Assembly (NCBI GenBank): GCA_023627715.1
Contig: JAMAHW010000007.1
Location: 496,001 to 560,000 of the forward strand
DNA: 64,000 bases
Source: Periconia sp. R9002
Lineage: Eukaryota > Ascomycota > Dothideomycetes > Pleosporales > Periconiaceae
Direction: 5' to 3'
Positions 46,067-57,382 of the stretch are shown in pieces. The translations under genes were made by a program, and so were the position numbers. Position 1 is the stretch's first letter, and each line of letters opens with the position of its first letter. The notes beneath the pieces were generated by a model. The model saw only the letters and a list, made by a program, of their open reading frames with translations, made no database searches and was not told the origin of the DNA.

Positions 46067-46515
46067 ATTGGTGTTTGAGAATGTCTCAATGGGCGCTCTC
46101 AATGTGGTTTTTGTACATACACTTCATAGCTCGAGTGAAGCCGCTCAGAAAATGTCATCACGTGTCCAACATGAGAGAGAACGGGACGTCTCAATAAAGC
46201 TTTCGTGAAATGTTTCATGGTCAGTAAAACTCACGAACCTTTGTCAAAGTTTACACACCCTCAACTAAGTAAAAGGCTATTGCAAAGGTGAAAGTCGACA
46301 GCACTAGTCTCAGCTATAAAAGCACGGGACAAATACTGAGGTCAGTTCTTCTCCTCACCCACCTACCTACCTTGTCACCCTCCCTCCACCTCGCCTACTA
46401 TCCACCTCGCCTACCTTCCTGCTTCTGAACTTAATCATCAAGCTACACACCGCAGTCAATTGCTTCCTTGCTTATACCCAGCATAACATTACACAGCATC
46501 AAGAGACACCCAACG
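46067..46515. promoter_or_regulatory. Intergenic region with TATA box for the Ulp1-like gene
   Basis: About 450 bases. TATAAA lies at 46315-46320, 196 bases before the start codon, followed by a pyrimidine-rich leader with CACCTACC repeats (about 46359-46410). Confidence 0.5.
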
Positions 46516-47477
46516 ATGGATGAACACACTGACCTTGGACTTGACGGACTCAAAGGGGAACCAAACACTATCTTACCCCCCAGTGGTGACCAACAAGAAG
46601 GCATGGTTTCAACTTCCGGCTCCTCTGAGGCCACCCAAGATACGCCTGTCACGCCACCTCCCACGGGTCCGAGAGATGAGTTCCCAAGGGTTACGGACGA
46701 GGAAAAAATGGAGAATGAACAATTTTGCGGCCCGATCACACCGCCAATTGCATACAAAGGCCATGCATTCCTCCATTGTGACGACATCTCTAAAATGATG
46801 GACGCAATCGATCTCATGGATGCTCGCGTTGTTGACGGTTTTATCACCGGGATTTCCGCCTCCCTGAGCTCTGAGATTCTGATCCTCCCTACTAAAATCC
46901 TGTCCGACACAGCTTTCCCTGGAGACTACAAAAGAAATTGGAAACAATGCGTGAGAGATCTTTGGATCGATCCCAATGAAATCAAACAGGATGGGTTGGT
47001 ACGCGAGTTTTGGATTCCTCTGTGCAAGGAGAACATGTGGTCCCTGCTTATTCTCAATATCGAGAACAAAACGGCGGAACTTACGATTTTCGAACCGGTC
47101 CGTGCATCGGTGTGCGAGAGATTGAAGACCGCTGTAGATACCTGGATCCGTGGCATCTGGAAACCCTGGATCCGTGGCAACAAAAAGAAAGTTCAAAATT
47201 GGGTAATCGAGGTATACGATACGAGTAATGGCAGTACCAAGCGCGGGGAATCAGGGCTTTGGCTGTGCCTGGAACTCTACATGGTTGCAACCGGGGCCGA
47301 AATCAACATAGCAAATGAAGAAATGATGGAGTGGAAGCATTTTGTGGCGACTAAGGCGAGGGCAGGAGCCTGCATGCTTCGCGCTGCGGCAGAGGCCAAA
47401 AGTGAGTATTTTTCTGCTCCATGAATTGCTGTTAGAAAGCCAGTCTGTTAACATACTCGCTCACAGCTAAGAAATGA
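46516..47477 (+). CDS. Ulp1-like (C48 fold) protein lacking clear catalytic residues
   Basis: Two exons, 46516-47401 and 47467-47477, with a 65-base intron (GTGAGT...CACAG, branch GTTAAC) that ends the protein in AEAKTKK; 298 residues. The N-terminal 70 residues are acidic and Pro/Thr-rich. The rest follows the layout of Ulp1/SENP-type cysteine proteases: ILILPTKILSDTAF, FWIPLCKENMWSLLILNIENKTAELTIFEPV, a helical stretch with Trp residues, then ESGLWLCLELYMVATG. At the expected catalytic places I read Met174 (before Trp) instead of His, Glu in FEPV instead of Asp, and Ser246 in ESG instead of Cys. If the alignment is right it is a non-catalytic relative. The assignment rests on pattern only and could be wrong. 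Confidence 0.5.
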
Positions 47478-48232
47478 GACTGAGCTTCCAAGGCTCGGTG
47501 TTATCACGAATTCATGCGCTCCAGAGAACATACTTATTTCCATCAGGTGGGGGTGGAAAGGTTGGAGGGGGGGACGAGATTTATTGGATATGGAGGAAAG
47601 GCTGGAAATCATGATTGCTCTGGACTTTTTCTTTCTCTCATTTTCATGGCTGTCACAACATGGGTTCGGTTTCTGATATGCATATTTATATGCAACTATG
47701 CATGACGGAAAAGGTGTTGGGGGTGTGAATTTTGAGACAGGCCCGATACCGGCACGTCGATTCATGTCCGGCTTTTCTTTTGTCATGGGCATCTCACTTG
47801 GAACTGGCTTACTGCCTCTTTCCTCTTCTATGGACTGAATGATGGTCAAAGATGAACTGAAATCTTATTTATGTTTAAAGAACCCTGATCCAACTTCACA
47901 TTGATGAAAGCAGTTGCGAACCACGAGTATCGAAGAACTTTCATTGGCATTCTGACCCAAATATCAGCGCGAACTGATGCTATATACATGGGAATCTCTT
48001 TCGGCGATGTGAATTTACATGCTGTATTAACGGAAAAGAAAGCAGGCTCAGATAGTAAAGGGAATAAGGAGGCTAAAACACAAAACTATCGAATAAGATT
48101 CCGGTAACTATATATGAAATCCCCGATATTTTCAGCCTTCATTTCGTCCCACACCCTTTCCAACTGACATCTTTTATTTATCACAAGATTGACGCAGTGC
48201 TGATCATCGTCGATGCTGCACTACGGCCTGCT
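47478..48232. other. Convergent intergenic region
   Basis: About 750 bases between the 3' ends of two convergent genes. No supported frame; nothing else seen. Confidence 0.4.
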
Positions 48233-50161
48233 TCAGTCGTCCACATTCTTCCAAAGCTGTCCCTCTTCGCGCAAGAAGCCGACATCTGCCCTGACGAGAC
48301 CCATCGGATCCTCATTACTTCCATTCTTCGCCTTGGGTTTCTGGTCGTAGGCAGTAGCCATCGCATTGGTATCACCCTCGAACTCTTGCCTTAATGCTTG
48401 TTCACAAGCGCCACAGAGCCTCAAACCACATCCATCTAACTGTTCTCCCTCCCGCAGAGCAGATTCCTGCACCTCACAACAACCGTGCGTGGCTAGGTTA
48501 AGGCAGAAGGAGCACCATCTTTGGTATTCTGTTCGAAATTGGTCCTTTGAATCATCTGTATTGACTAGATCCCCGAGCGCAGTGCCAAAATCTTGTTTCT
48601 GTAGGTATGATTCATTCTGAATTGCTTGGATCCGATGGTTGGGACACGCGATGATTTGCAATCGAGAGTAAGAGCAGTTGACGCACATGATTGTGGGGTT
48701 ACGTCCCTGCTGCTGATGACCGTTTCCAATCTCCGTATACCCCTTCCCATTCGGCCAAACCAGCACGTAAGCCATGGTCTCGTAATGTCCTATGAAGCTG
48801 AACAATGGAGTGGTGCAGAAGTCGCACTTGGACGCGGCGAATCTTGCTTGTGGGCTATCATCGACATGGAATTCGATGGGGTGTGCAAAGCACGTCTTGA
48901 TCTCGATTACTGGACCTTCGTTTCCGAATTTATCAACCATAATGACCTCTGGAGTAGGTGCGCGCGAAGACTCGGTGTCGGCATCTGAACGATCGGTTTC
49001 TTCGAGATCCGAGGCATTGAAGAAAGTCGCATTTGGTATGAACACGCTGTTTTTGGCATGAAAAAGTTGATGCGGAGCACCCTTGCCTGTATCATCTGAT
49101 CCCGGTTTCTTCTTTGCGTTCCGTCCTTTGGATCTTGGAGTACCATAGAAGGTACAGCCCACCTTGCGTTTCTTGCATTGTTTGCACGGAGGCTCGTCGG
49201 TCTTCTCCTTGAGCGAGCATTTTCTCTTCGCTGACATACAACAGTCGCACTGTACTTGGTCTCTGTTGCCATAGAGTTCTTTGTCGAGATCGATGCGCTC
49301 CGCATTCGGCTGGTGTATTTTCACACACTCTTCACGGTTGCTGGCACACGTTTCACACGGCCACTCTCCATTTTCAACCATCGAGCAAGGCTGACCTGCT
49401 TGTCGACATCCGGTACAGCCGCGAGCTTCAGGATGGCCGGTTAGGTCTTCATATTCGCCATAAGGATCCTGGATAGGTACTTGAGGTGTATCATCAATGG
49501 GACTGGATGTACCACCGTGCGGGAGATCATCTTCGGTGTCAATATCAGAGTGGCCTGCCGGCCATTGCTCCTCCATGTTGGTGACGTTCAAAACCGTTCC
49601 AATGTGCTGGAAGTGTAGCCTTACGATGAACTTAGGAACGCTCTTCTTCTTCCTTTTTTGCACCATCCCTTTTTTCTTTCCCTTGTTCTTCCCATTCTTG
49701 GCCCTTTTCTTCAGTCTTGCCTGGTTCAGTCTCAGAGCGGCCTGTCGCGCCTCCGCACTGGGATCAAAATTCTCGTCGCCGCTATCATCGACCCCTAATC
49801 CCGTGCCGAAGGTCCGGTTTACGTGTTGTCTCAACCCATATGCTTTAACAGCATCCTCCGTCTGCAGAACATACGAGTCATTGTTGGCGACACTACTGAC
49901 GTGAGATAACGCCACTGAAGGCTCACGAGAGAGCATATGGACATCTGGAGGGACATCTGTGATGTTGGGTAGTGGGGGCTCATTGTGAGGCTGTACATCA
50001 AGGTACGCTGGGAGGCGCTCAACCATCTGTGTATCCTCGTGTAACTGTGTAGGGTATCCGCCGCCGAATAGAGATTGCCATTGGTCACCATCACCCGTGG
50101 CCTCATCATGCTCACCGCTGGGCTCAAGCGCCATGTTGTTCGGCTCCAGAAGGAGGCTCAT
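48233..50161 (-). CDS. Putative regulator with two tandem Zn2Cys6-type clusters
   Basis: Single exon, 642 residues. The N-terminal 140 residues are acidic. A strongly basic block (LKKRAKNGKNKGKKKG, about 150-173) could be a nuclear-localisation signal. Two fungal binuclear-cluster patterns follow: Cys249-252-259-269-272-279 (CTGCRQAGQPC...CETCASNREEC) and Cys305-308-315-326-329-336 (CDCCMSAKRKC...CKQCKKRKVGC). The second has the basic residues expected of a DNA-binding cluster (AKRK, KKRK); the first is poor in them. The C-terminal half has more CxxC pairs (CDFCTTPL, MCVNCSY, WCSFCL, CGLRLCGACE), suggesting extra zinc sites. No fungal-specific regulator middle domain is obvious. It lies next to other genes I cannot assign, which suggests an accessory region. 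Confidence 0.72.
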   Translation of the reverse strand: MSLLLEPNNMALEPSGEHDEATGDGDQWQSLFGGGYPTQLHEDTQMVERLPAYLDVQPHNEPPLPNITDVPPDVHMLSREPSVALSHVSSVANNDSYVLQTEDAVKAYGLRQHVNRTFGTGLGVDDSGDENFDPSAEARQAALRLNQARLKKRAKNGKNKGKKKGMVQKRKKKSVPKFIVRLHFQHIGTVLNVTNMEEQWPAGHSDIDTEDDLPHGGTSSPIDDTPQVPIQDPYGEYEDLTGHPEARGCTGCRQAGQPCSMVENGEWPCETCASNREECVKIHQPNAERIDLDKELYGNRDQVQCDCCMSAKRKCSLKEKTDEPPCKQCKKRKVGCTFYGTPRSKGRNAKKKPGSDDTGKGAPHQLFHAKNSVFIPNATFFNASDLEETDRSDADTESSRAPTPEVIMVDKFGNEGPVIEIKTCFAHPIEFHVDDSPQARFAASKCDFCTTPLFSFIGHYETMAYVLVWPNGKGYTEIGNGHQQQGRNPTIMCVNCSYSRLQIIACPNHRIQAIQNESYLQKQDFGTALGDLVNTDDSKDQFRTEYQRWCSFCLNLATHGCCEVQESALREGEQLDGCGLRLCGACEQALRQEFEGDTNAMATAYDQKPKAKNGSNEDPMGLVRADVGFLREEGQLWKNVDD

Positions 50162-51288
50162 ATTGTTCGTGAATCAAACCTTGTGCGGGACGTGAAGGGG
50201 GAGGCCGCGGTGGGCGGTGGCGGAGGCCTGAGGGTACCGTTGACCCTGTCAGGTGAACGCGGGCCTAGCGGGGGATATAATGGTGTATCGGCTGGACCGG
50301 ATTCATCAAGCAGCGGGTCTGTGTGGTGCGTAGTTGGCAGCTGCAATGGGGGCGGTGAGAGAATCGCATAGGAACACGAGGAGTGATTCTCTTACTAGCC
50401 TCAACTACCTAAGCTCGGATCATGATAGTACGGGTCGCGAGTGATTGGTGAGAATCTTGTTGTGATAAAAATTCGCAGGCGGTTCAATCACGACACAGAT
50501 ATGCATGCGCGTGTATGGGGAAGAGTGGTGGGATGGAAGGGGAGCGCGAGGAAGAAAGAAAGAGGATGGATGGATAAGTAGAGGTTTGGAACAGAGAAGA
50601 GGGTACAAGGAAGTAAGGCTGATCTCGATCAAGTACATTGGATGCTGTATTTGTTGACGGATTCTTAATCTGACTCAAAGTAAGAGTGCAGAAGCAATGC
50701 CAGAGTCAAGCTGTCTCTGCAGTTAGGCTGCATCCTTGGAAAAACACCCAATAGTCAATATGTGATGCGTTTGCGCGTTTCGGAATATGATTCAATCATA
50801 GGTAGTACGTTGCCCGTTTGATAGCTGAGGTAAATATACACCTGGAATTAATAGCATCTCCAAAACCTTTTGCACCATTCTCGGAGGCGAAGACTGTTGG
50901 CAGAAAAACTTACACCTTGAACGCTATACGTGAAAATTTAGATCCAAGTTTATTCGTTCCTGATACCATGCGCAAAACTTTGGGGTAAAGAAGTAAGGAA
51001 GGTTGATAGCTTACAACCGCTTGTAGTAAGTGGGTGGCAATATGATTCATTGTCCCACTAATCTTGATCACATATGCGCCAAGCATGGAGCAAACGCAAG
51101 GAAGTCATTTGGGAATGTGGACTGACTGTAGGATGTGTGAAAGTTGGAAAACCTTCACAGTCGTTGTCTAATCCAAACGATTCCGCGCCTCCTATAACTA
51201 CGCTTCTACGTGCAAAAATAAGCAAGAAAGTGCTTGTGAGGACTCTAATATCGATAATTACGCAGTCGTCATACCCAAAGAACCCTGA
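50162..51288. other. Divergent intergenic region
   Basis: About 1.1 kb between the starts of the zinc-cluster gene (minus) and the orphan gene (plus), so it should hold both promoters. The half near 50700-51280 is AT-rich. No supported frame or repeat. Confidence 0.4.
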
Positions 51289-52712
51289 ATGACCGAGTTC
51301 ACCCGTTCAACGGACCATATCGAGCAGTTTACTCGATCAACTGGAGCACATTATCCATATGTTATCCACCGCACCTATCTATGTGGTCATCCTGACGAGT
51401 ACGTAGAAGTCAGCGAAGTTCAAGGTTCCTCGCCGCACCGTATCCAACACTGCATCGTACCGCCTATCAAACAACCCTTCGTGGGGGTAGAGTCAGCTTA
51501 TCAACAGAAACTCAAACGATGCAGCGCATGTGAGAAAATAATAGATCTGTCGAAACACCTTGAACACCCACGCAAGATCTCGCGTTGGGAGGCATCGGAC
51601 AAACGTCAAGTCTTGACGGCTGATGAGAGGGTCAGAGATGGGTTTCTGGAAGTGCTGTGCAGGTTCATGCTTGGGAAAAACAAGGGGAACGCCCCTAGAT
51701 GGAAAGAAAATGACAGTGGCAGTATATGGGATAAGAGGACGAAAGCAATATATAATAGGATATTGGGTGAGCAGGAGAGTCAGCCTCACCCACGCATTCC
51801 GTATGCTTCGCGAGTTGGCAATAAGGTATTTGACAGGCCGGGAGGTGGTTCGTACATTGTGGAAGGAAGAGTGGCACCAGAACTGATGTCAACAAATCCA
51901 CCGGTAGTGTGTGAAAGCCCGCAGAGATCTCCGATAGACAACGAACTTTTCGATCATCCCGATAAACACCGTTTCATTCCGGCGATTTTCACGAGCCTCA
52001 CTCAGCCCGACAACGAATGGCAAGGGGGATATGAAGACGTTGACTGGAATCGACATTCAGATGTGTCATGTCTCCTGAACTATGACTGTTGTGGTAACTT
52101 TGGGGCCAAAAACCAAGTGCCTGAGAGAGAAGAAATATTGCGCTCGGCGTCACCTTACTTTCCAGTTGACCAATATATAGGGGCAGACGCAATTGGGGTA
52201 GAAATCTGCAATTATTATGACGCATCGGATTCTCCACAACCTTCACCAAATCCGGTATACAAATTACAGCGTCCTGGAGCCCTGTAGAAGCTTCAGCCGG
52301 AATAACAGTCAGTAATCCAACATCAAACGTGCTAGGCAGAAATTCTTCATTCGGGCAAAATAGACCTCAACGTCGGATGTACAGCCCACCATCGCCCCTT
52401 GATTACTGTGAGATGCTGACTGAGCGACTCCAACGCTCGCCAGATAGTCTCAGTCTCCATAGTCAAAATGGATCACGAGAAACTATCTCAAGTGTCAATA
52501 GCAGTGGCGATTGGTCATACAATACAGAACGGGACAGAGAGAATGTATCGCCACGAGATTGTGATGATCATGGCGGTGCGATAGATTTGCGGCGAAATGA
52601 AGTGGAAACATCTGCCGAATCTATGGGGGTGGGTAGCAGTACTTGCAGAAGTCTAAGGGTGAATGAGGAGGCATTGAGACTACTAGAGGTGAGAGCTGGG
52701 AGGCGGTCGTAA
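51289..52712 (+). CDS. Orphan Cys/His-containing protein with a frame change near 52.25 kb
   Basis: The first frame runs from ATG 51289 to a stop at 52287 (332 residues). A second frame is open from 52221 to a stop at 52712 (164 codons, no early ATG) and looks like its continuation. I could not find an intron that joins them in phase with good borders, so either an intron with weak signals or a one- or two-base frameshift is needed. The first part starts with HRTYLCGHPDEY, HCIVPP and KRCSACEKIIDL, a Cys/His arrangement that could bind zinc, followed by helical and acidic text. The second part (PPSPLDYCEMLTERLQRSPDSLSL) is Ser-rich and likely disordered. I do not recognise a family. It is divergent from the tandem zinc-cluster gene. 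Confidence 0.5.
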
Positions 52713-52988
52713 TTAGTAGTTGGTATGTTTTATTGTTTTCGTCATTATCTTTGATTTAAACCTGTAAGTTATGAACTACCGTAAACTTCCACATATAAAA
52801 CGTCACTCTGGCCCTCTTGGTAGCAGTGAATATAACCAAATAATCAATTACTAGTCTACTACTATCATACAAACTTTCTCCACTATATCAATTTCCCAAA
52901 AGAAAGCCACTCAAACTATCATACATATTCAATCTGGCAAAAAATCCCTCGTGCATACACGTGGAAGACCTATAAGTCAAAAATCTCT

Positions 52989-54156
52989 CTAAGAGAAAAC
53001 TCGAGACCTTCCATTCCTGCCCCTGCCATTCGGCCCACCGACAGCCGCCGCCGCGGCGACCAAAACATCAATACCAGAAGCCTGAGACGTGACATAGACA
53101 TTGGAGCTGCCACCCTGCCAGCTATCTGTGAAAAGACCGTCTGAGTTTCGGCCTTTGTTCCACGCAGAGTCTGCATTCTTTTTCAGGAAGTCGGTATACT
53201 GCTGCTGCGGGGCGTTCTTGTTGAGAGTCGCCAGGCCGCGGACGTATGCGCCTTTGAACATGGAGCTTTCGAGGTTGAGAGTGCCGGGTTCTGTGAGGAT
53301 ACCGTTGGGTGCTAGTTTGGTGGTAGAGGCCGAGGCGAGGGTGTTGGCGGACTGGGTTGTGTTAGGTTAGAATGAGTGATGCGGTGGAGGTAGGTTTCAA
53401 TCAGGTACTTACGTTGACGTATTGCCCATCTCCCTTTGCCTTTGTAAGTTCGGACAGACCACCGAGAATGACGCCTTGGTTATAAGTCCAGGTTTCGTGT
53501 CCATCGTTCTTGCAAGTCGAAACGTCAAGTCCATCATTGATCAGGTTATTCTCATTGATGATGCCCGTCTGCGAAAACCAATCCCAATCCTTCTGCGCCC
53601 AATCTACGTAGCTTTGCTTTTCGTTGCTGGGGACGCGGTTGGCAAGGTGAGCTGCGACAGAGATGAAGAGCTCGTTGGCGATGGCGTTGACCGCGTTCTT
53701 ATCCTTGGTCCACCAGATTCCGCCATTGCAAGGCGTGGTCCAGCCTCCAGTCATATCTTGGAAAATATCCGTGGCTGTGTTGAGGTATTTGGGGTCTCTG
53801 GTGAGATCGTAGCTAGCAATCCAAGCAAGCGCCCACCAACCCTCGTCATCGTAGTAGACGTTTTTCCAGTTGCTGGCTCCCAGTTGGTTGACAGCCTTGG
53901 AGTAGGTGTTGGAGATGATGTTCAGGGCAGTGGGCCTGAAGGATGAATCGATCTGGCCAAAACGGGCGATTGTTGTCACAATGTTGCCCGATTCCCACCA
54001 GAGGTCTCCATTTGGACCTTTATAGAGTCCGGTGTCTGAGTTGTAGTACTTGTCTTGCAGGAGCTTGATTGCAGTGTTTGCGTTATCGGAGTAGACCGAC
54101 GCAGTTGCGAGCCCCAAGTGGAGGAGAGGGGAAAGGAGAGTTGAAGTGTACTTCAT
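52989..54156 (-). CDS. Secreted GH76 alpha-1,6-mannanase-like protein
   Basis: Two exons on the minus strand, 54156-53413 and 53351-52989, with a 61-base intron (GTAAGT...CCCAG); 368 residues. A signal peptide (KYTSTLLSPLLHLGLATAS) leads into the (alpha/alpha)6 barrel of family GH76: LYKGPNGDLWWESGNIV, NVYYDDEGWWALAW with the catalytic Asp-Asp pair at 103-104, GGIWWTKDKNAVNAIANELF, NDGLDVSTCKNDGHETWTYNQGVILGGL, and SWQGGSSNVYVTSQASGIDVL. These enzymes cut or transfer alpha-1,6-mannan; the GPI-anchored fungal members (Dfg5/Dcw1) cross-link wall proteins. This one ends in GRGRNGRSRVFS without a GPI signal, so it is probably released. Confidence 0.9.
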
Positions 54157-56391
54157 AATGACTTATTGGAATAGTTTGGATCTTCCAATTAGAATTTCGA
54201 AGACGAAGGAAATGTTATTGTAAATGTGAGAAAAACTTGCAAGTTTGAACTTTGTGAGCAGCCTGAAGGGACAATCAACGAGGGAAACACATCATCCTTT
54301 TGTACTCGAGTCCTTCTGTGTTACCTCATCGTGAGGGAGAACGTGGACATCGACCTCATGGCTCTGTCCAAGGCACGAACTGCGTGGCACGTATGTGGTT
54401 GATGGAAGGTTTGGTCCCCTAAAAGGGGTTACCACATTTGACCAAGACAGCCATCGGACATACTCGACGGGAAGAGAATTAAGTTTTGGCGTTTCTATCA
54501 ATCTACGGTCCGTGAGGTGACCCTGCAGAGAATGGGGGCTAATATGTAACCGGGATACTTACCGTCACTCAGTCACTGGATTATCTTGCCAGTGAGAGAG
54601 ACTGATTGACTGGCTTGAATGGCTTAACTAGTGCAAACATCCCTTTTGGTACATTTTGCAATTTTGATACACTAATCGGGCAAAGCTCCTGTTCTATAGT
54701 CTCTTTACATTTATCATTGAGGTTGACTTCGGAAATATTTTTGATTTTCGCTTGGAGGCATCATCTCTGCACGAAGATAGGAACTGTACTCCGCAGCATT
54801 CACGACGAGGCTCGAGTGCTTGTGAGTCAATTCGCACCTAAAACTAGGGCTGCGTTCTGTCCTTGCCTAGGTGACTGGTGTCTAATACCTATCGTCACTG
54901 TATACTAGTGTTTTAGTGCTTATCTCCCCGCATGTTTTTTTTTTCGCTCTTCGTGAGAGCTTCCCTATGTTGCAGTACAGCAACTAGAGATACTCAACTC
55001 CATGGATTTTGGGTTGTTCACCCTTGGATGAGGAATGATTGACCTCAGTGTTCGCCGAATATTAATTCACTAGAATCTCAAAAAAGCTAAAATAGTCTCA
55101 CGGCTATCATTAGCAAGAACGCCTGATGAGCAACGTACGCGGCGAACCTTGCCCGATTCAGAACAAATGAGCACTACAGCACGATCGACGCTGGGGATCC
55201 TGCATAAGCCTTTTGGTGTTGAAGGCATTCTAGGTATCGGGGTTTCCCCTGGTGCGGCCCGGACACATTGAATTCACCACATTTAGCTACATGATCATCG
55301 TCTTTCTTTCTTTACGAGTTGTCGTTGCCTGTTCCGACATCAAGCACTGCGTCATGTATTCAGCGAGCTACAGGAAATGCCAAATACCCTCTAAATATTG
55401 GATGTTGACTATCACAGTATACATATGAAACCCATTCCATTCCAGAACCATCACCTATCAATGTATGCACAGTGAAAGCAACTTGATGTTGATACCACAG
55501 CGGCAATGTCCCGTCAATGGATTCCCACCTTTCCTATTTTGTTTGTTTACGATGTCGTCGGAGAAACTCGGGGCTGTATTGTTTTATTTTCTATGTCGAA
55601 TGACGGTAACGCTGTCGCGTGACTTGCATGCCAAGTGCACGTGGCTGTAGTCAACTTCAATGCAGGTGTTGATCTGATCAACATGTCGATCTTCGAATGT
55701 GGCTGGTGAACATCACATGACATGGAAGAAGAACAAGTGGCGTACATATCAGTAGGCACCAGAAAGTGACGTAGAGATGGGTGTGTTTGGCTGCGGGAAC
55801 ATCGCCGATGAAAGGTGCCCTCTACAGACTCGGTGTTTCCAAGTTGCCTCAATCTAACGGCCAAGCAATCAATGACGAAGGTGGTTTGCAGTGCGAATCC
55901 GAAGCTGACCATTAGTTGCCACAATTATTCCAGTGTGCTGCGCCGGCGAGAAGATGCCACCGTTTGATCCATAGTAGACTGGCCATCATTGCTTTCTACC
56001 GGCAACGTTAATCCACTTGGGCGCGTTTTAGTGGAGTGGGCGAGTTCAGATGTTCATTGTTGGGTAGTTTCACGTGACGATCAGTGTACCCTGAACCCTT
56101 CCATGGTTGACGTCAGCGGGGTACATTAATATATGGTGGGGCCGGCGTTAGATAGGATGAGATGGGATGAGACAGGGCAAAACAATAACAAACCAATCAC
56201 TACACAACATTAAAAAAAGAAAAAGAACCGCCGCATACACAATACGCTAATAGTATGTCCGAGTCGGCATGAAATCATCGCCAATCCGTCCGCAGACTAC
56301 TACAGGCACATGTATCCTGATCTACGATGCGCTTACCGCTTGCCTGTAACCGAGCAGTCGCCATGCTGCGCGTACTGGATGGTCTAGTCCT
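54157..56391. other. Intergenic region, no supported gene
   Basis: About 2.2 kb with only short frames. A poly-T tract lies at about 54938-54946. I see no RNA gene or repeat I can support. The last part leads into the HSP12 promoter. Confidence 0.4.
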
Positions 56392-56516
56392 CCCCTGTGC
56401 ATCCCTCACCATCCTGCTTGCCTTGTGAAAACGCAAATGACGCACCGATGCCGTACGCGCTTAATGTTGGGACGAACGTGACTGCCGTCGAGACAAACGT
56501 GAACGTTGTATATAAA
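56392..56516 (+). promoter_or_regulatory. HSP12 promoter elements: STRE-like CCCCT and TATATAAA
   Basis: CCCCT at 56392-56396 matches the core of the stress-response element, and TATATAAA at 56509-56516 lies 113 bases before the start codon. Both suit a stress-induced gene. Only one STRE core is seen close by, so the claim for Msn2-like control is weak. Confidence 0.45.
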
Positions 56517-56628
56517 CCGCTTCCAAGTCCAGTTCAGATCTGTTTTCTTCCACAAACCAACCTCACTCCTGCAACTCAGCAACTCTTCCAATCTTCAACC
56601 AATCCAACTCCATCAACCCTCCATCAAC

Positions 56629-57037
56629 ATGTCTGACCTCGGGTGAGTGGTTCAGCTTCGGAACTAGCCTTCCGCAGGAACACCAGCTAACTCTGCGTCA
56701 GCCGCAAAGGACTCGGTGACCAGATGAAGGAGAAGGCCACCCCCGATTCCCAGAAGTCGACCCTCGACAAGGCCTCTGAGTCTCTCACTGGTGCTGGCGA
56801 CCGCGCTGCTAGCATGGCTCAGCCCAGTAGGTTGCCCTTCGGAGATGTTCCTGAAGACACTGCTAATGATTCCCTCCAGACGACAGCAAGTCGGCCACCC
56901 AGAAGCTTGGTGACTCTACCCGCTCAGGCACCGACAGCGCCTCCAACCAAGGCCAGGGAATGGCCCAGTCTGCCAAAGATGGTCTGTCCAACGTTGGCGA
57001 CTCCATCTCCAACACTCTTGGTGGCGGAAAGAAATAG
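56629..57037 (+). CDS. HSP12: HSP12/HSP9-family stress protein
   Basis: Three exons, 56629-56642, 56702-56826 and 56880-57037, with introns of 59 and 53 bases; 98 residues. The first exon is only 14 bases (MSDLG). The product starts MSDLG-RKGLGDQMKEKATPDSQKSTLDKASESLTGAGDRAASMAQP-NDSKS, the Hsp9/Hsp12 signature, followed by a Gly/Ser/Asp/Lys-rich helical tail ending GGGKK. The family is a small, unfolded hydrophilic protein that becomes helical at membranes and protects cells in heat, osmotic and stationary-phase stress. It has a TATA box and a nearby STRE-like core. An unspliced reading continues into a false frame, so the two introns are needed. Confidence 0.92.
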
Positions 57038-57382
57038 ATACTCCGTCTTTGATCGATCCATCTTACTTCGGCTTCACCTTGGTTCTAAACTGAGGGGGGA
57101 GGTCTGCGACGAACGGGCTTCTCCACATCTACTTATACCCTTTTAGCCTTTGCTATGATGAATACGAAATAATAATATCCTGTTAATCAAGCTTTTCTTC
57201 TGTGATGATTCGTGATGTACGTGACAGAGAACAGCATTCGTCACCACCAGCGTTATGGCATATGCTGAGATATTGTACCAGGCGTCTTCAACGATCCCGA
57301 AACCTGTGGGACTAACACATTCTGATGGTGAATAGAAATGAAAAGAAGTCATATGGCCAATCCGGGTATCAATTTATGTAGT
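57038..57382. other. Convergent intergenic region HSP12 / WBP11
   Basis: 345 bases between two convergent gene ends, including an AATAAT stretch near 57168 that could direct polyadenylation. Nothing else seen. Confidence 0.4.

Noticed and set aside
56724..57146. Unspliced 140-codon frame over HSP12
   Set aside because: Runs through intron 2 into a false frame; splicing restores the HSP12 protein.
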